DNA from: Thioclava sp. SK-1
Lineage (GTDB): Bacteria > Pseudomonadota > Alphaproteobacteria > Rhodobacterales > Rhodobacteraceae
DNA: 64,000 nt
Direction of reading: 5' to 3'
NCBI RefSeq assembly: GCF_001705665.1
Contig: NZ_MDHA01000069.1
Span: 124,001 to 188,000 of the forward strand
Numbering within the stretch: position 1 is the stretch's first letter; each line of letters starts with the position of its first letter. The position numbers and the translations under genes were made by a program. Below are positions 62,105 to 64,000 of this stretch, piece by piece. The notes beneath the pieces are model-generated. The model searched no databases. It saw only the letters and a list, made by a program, of their open reading frames with translations, and was not told the origin of the DNA.

Positions 62105-62199
62105 TTTATACTCCCAGTTATCTTTCGAACTTTGTGTTCGTTTTGACCGCAGTTTGCGGCATTCCGGGCGCGAACACCGTCGCGCCCATGAAATTCAAA

Positions 62200-63312
62200 T
62201 TATGCAATTGGCTCCAGCGCACGGGCGTCCGCGGGGTTCCAACCGATCTTAATCTTAGATCCTTTCGGCATCATTTTCGCGCCCAATGTATTTCGTGTTT
62301 TCACAACGAAACCTTCGGTCCCGGCAACGCGCAAAACGGTGCGATATATATCGCCCATATAGACGACCTCGATCACTTCGGCGTCAATCAAATGCCAATT
62401 TGGCTCCATGCGGTCGGGATCGAATTCCACCCGCTCTGGCCGGATGGAAACCAGCGTCTCCTGACCCGCGTGGCGCACATTTACCGGCGTCGCCTCGATC
62501 AGCTCGCCCGACGCCAGACGCACGGTGCAAGTGTCAGCCGCCGCATCCAACGTTTCGACCTTGCCCGCCAGTTTGTTGTTTTCACCGATGAACTGCGCGA
62601 CGAAGCTGTTTTTGGGCCTTTCATACAGCTCATCTGGTGGTGCAAGCTGTTGAATGCGGCCATCGTTAAACACCGCCACGCGGTCCGACATGGTCAGCGC
62701 TTCGCCCTGATCATGCGTTACATAGACCACTGTGATGCCAAGCCGTTCATGCAACGCTTTGATTTCAAACTGCATATGCTCACGCAGCTGTTTATCAAGC
62801 GCGCCAAGCGGCTCATCCATCAGCACCAATTCCGGATCAAAGCAAAGGGCACGGGCCAAAGCGATCCGCTGCTGCTGACCGCCGGACAATTGCGCAGGCC
62901 GGCGGCTGGCAAAACTGCCCATCTGGACCATATCCAGCGCGCGCATCACCTTCTTCTCGCGTTCGGCCTTGCCGATACCGCGCACCTCCAGCGGGAAAGC
63001 AAGGTTCTCCCCCACTGTCATATGCGGAAACAGCGCATAGTTTTGAAATACCATACCAATGCCACGCTTATGCGGCGGCACCATGTTGATATTCGTTCCA
63101 TTCAGCAGAATTTCGCCATGCGTCGCGGTTTCAAAACCCGCCAACATCATCAGGCATGTCGTCTTACCGGACCCAGATGGGCCAAGCATCGTCAGAAATT
63201 CGCCCTTGCCAATCGAAAGGTTGAGGTCCTTAACGACCAGAGTTTCGCCGTCGTAGCTTTTCTGCACGCGATCGAAGGCGACAAAACTGTCGCCATTATT
63301 AGAATCACTCAA
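62200..63312 (-). CDS. potA: Polyamine-type ABC transporter ATP-binding protein
   Basis: The 370-residue ABC ATPase has Walker A GPSGSGKTTC, signature LSGGQQQRIALARAL, Walker B LVLMDEPLGALD and the H-loop VTHDQ. The C-terminal TOBE-like domain (residues 280-365) is typical of PotA/UgpC/FbpC. It energises the permeases PotB and PotC. It is the first gene of the potA-potD-potB-potC cluster. No regulator is adjacent. Confidence 0.92.
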   Translation of the reverse strand: MSDSNNGDSFVAFDRVQKSYDGETLVVKDLNLSIGKGEFLTMLGPSGSGKTTCLMMLAGFETATHGEILLNGTNINMVPPHKRGIGMVFQNYALFPHMTVGENLAFPLEVRGIGKAEREKKVMRALDMVQMGSFASRRPAQLSGGQQQRIALARALCFDPELVLMDEPLGALDKQLREHMQFEIKALHERLGITVVYVTHDQGEALTMSDRVAVFNDGRIQQLAPPDELYERPKNSFVAQFIGENNKLAGKVETLDAAADTCTVRLASGELIEATPVNVRHAGQETLVSIRPERVEFDPDRMEPNWHLIDAEVIEVVYMGDIYRTVLRVAGTEGFVVKTRNTLGAKMMPKGSKIKIGWNPADARALEPIA

Positions 63313-63408
63313 ATCGGGCTCCCTGTCGATCTTTTTTGTTCGTTCGTTCCCGTAGGTGTCGACTAAACCAAGCGACCGTCAGAATTTCAACCCTTTGTGA
63401 CAAATGCC

Positions 63409-64000
63409 CTAAGATAGACGATCCAAACCGTACATTTCGTCCTTAGACGCGTTGAAAAGCGCCAATTCACGCATCTTACGCGACCACTTCGAACAGCTGG
63501 AATGATCGATTTGACGGCGCCGCAAAACCGGAAGAATGCGTGCACCATAGCCCGTCTCAACCGGAGCGAGCCCCAAAAGGCCCGCTGACAAATGTGGTTG
63601 ATTCGTCAGGATCGACTGCCGATTCGCCAAATCCATCGCAGCGAAGCCATTGGGCCCCGGCCAAAAGCTCTCAACCCACAGCCCATTTGCACAGATCAGG
63701 TCATGCCGCGGCAGCAAAATATGGTGGTAGGTGCAGCCACGTTTGCCACGCATGATCCGCGCCCCGCGCCACTCGGATTGCCCCAAATGACGCGCACGCG
63801 CCAAGCCGCCATTCATACCATCGGGCACATAAATCCCGTGCTGGCCCGACACATGCAGCGCATGCGGCTGGCCAAATACCCCTGCGGCAATTTGGACCGG
63901 AAGCAATCTGGGATCCGCCTGCATCTGCGCATGGCTGATATGGCGGGAGCCCGTCCAGATCACAGGCACCGGCGGACCATCCCGTCTGCAAATATAATCC
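63409..64000 (-). CDS. Hint-domain protein, C-terminal part (runs off the window)
   Basis: The reading frame stays open from 63409 to the window end, so the N-terminus is outside. The visible 197 or so codons include DGPPVPVIWTGSRHISH, YVPDGMNGGLARARHLG, and GCTYHHILLPRHDLICANGL, which match the Hint (hedgehog/intein-like) domain common in Roseobacter surface and secreted proteins. Self-cleavage depends on an N-terminal Cys/Ser that is not in view. A GTG at 63969 is only an internal possible start. It lies upstream of potA on the same strand, with 96 bases between. Confidence 0.75.
   Translation of the reverse strand, partial: DYICRRDGPPVPVIWTGSRHISHAQMQADPRLLPVQIAAGVFGQPHALHVSGQHGIYVPDGMNGGLARARHLGQSEWRGARIMRGKRGCTYHHILLPRHDLICANGLWVESFWPGPNGFAAMDLANRQSILTNQPHLSAGLLGLAPVETGYGARILPVLRRRQIDHSSCSKWSRKMRELALFNASKDEMYGLDRLS

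Noticed and set aside
62134-63366. 410-codon frame on the plus strand across potA
   Set aside because: potA on the minus strand has all ABC ATPase motifs. The long shadow has no recognisable domain.
1-64000. tRNA, rRNA, CRISPR arrays, insertion sequences, prophage
   Set aside because: Intergenic gaps were read on both strands. I found no cloverleaf, no regular direct-repeat array and no transposase or integrase frame.

Overview
The window looks like chromosomal DNA from an alphaproteobacterium of the Rhodobacterales (Roseobacter group). Support comes from the gene families and their neighbourhoods: TrcR (DUF1013), the TIGR02302 protein, ftsE-ftsX-plsC next to an MJ0042-type zinc-ribbon protein, malyl-CoA lyase (Mcl1), the DgcN/DgcA pair, a COQ9-family protein, a FolB with a long C-terminal extension and a Hint-domain protein. 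Base composition is moderately GC-rich and even. I see no insertion sequences, prophage, CRISPR array, tRNA or rRNA. It reads as core genome with some accessory sensory and transport genes.

Layout. 1-5,000: start of lepA, a copper-chaperone-like protein, a tyrosine phosphatase divergent from a CobB deacylase, rpmB with promoter and terminator, a copper pair including a PCu(A)C chaperone, and a metallo-beta-lactamase-fold protein. 5,100-14,400: meaB, a DUF3108 protein, hrpB, an orphan iron-type ABC permease, a conserved hypothetical and uvrB. 14,800-19,700: a D-amino-acid locus (dgcN, a tiny membrane ORF, dgcA, a D-amino-acid aminotransferase) divergent from mcl1. 19,700-31,100: accA, plsC-ftsX-ftsE, the zinc-ribbon protein, TIGR02302, lysA, a 31-residue lipoprotein, argH, and a TlpA-like thioredoxin. 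31,200-41,500: small exported proteins, a GH25 lysozyme-like lipoprotein, a PAS sensor, trcR, RNase T2, a quinone oxidoreductase with COQ9, rpsU, mscL, an Lrp regulator and a chemoreceptor. 41,600-58,300: glmM-folP-folB, SleB, a divergent PPDK, glyQ-x-glyS, a SPOR/peptidoglycan-binding degenerate protease, a glutathione peroxidase, cmk, aroA and trmB. 58,500-63,300: a polyamine-type ABC transporter (potA-potD-potB-potC order). The far end holds the C-terminal part of a Hint-domain protein.

How genes fit together. dgcN, dgcA and the aminotransferase together suggest use of D-glutamate and other D-amino acids as carbon or nitrogen sources. MeaB and Mcl1 both suggest ethylmalonyl-CoA/methylmalonyl-CoA metabolism. 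Many neighbours overlap by ATGA (folP-glmM, glyQ-x, argH-lipoprotein, COQ9-oxidoreductase, small protein-MCP, ftsE-ftsX), which indicates translational coupling.

No single spectacular new system stands out. The best leads are small or regulatory: a 37-codon membrane ORF behind a terminator-like hairpin inside the dgc locus, a 44-bp concentric dyad in front of dgcN, an intrinsic-terminator-like hairpin 14 nt before the mscL start codon, two hidden lipoprotein genes, a pseudo-protease fused to SPOR and peptidoglycan-binding domains, a PPDK with an altered nucleotide-binding half, and a two-copy intergenic repeat. Function calls rest on reading motifs by eye; no database search was possible.
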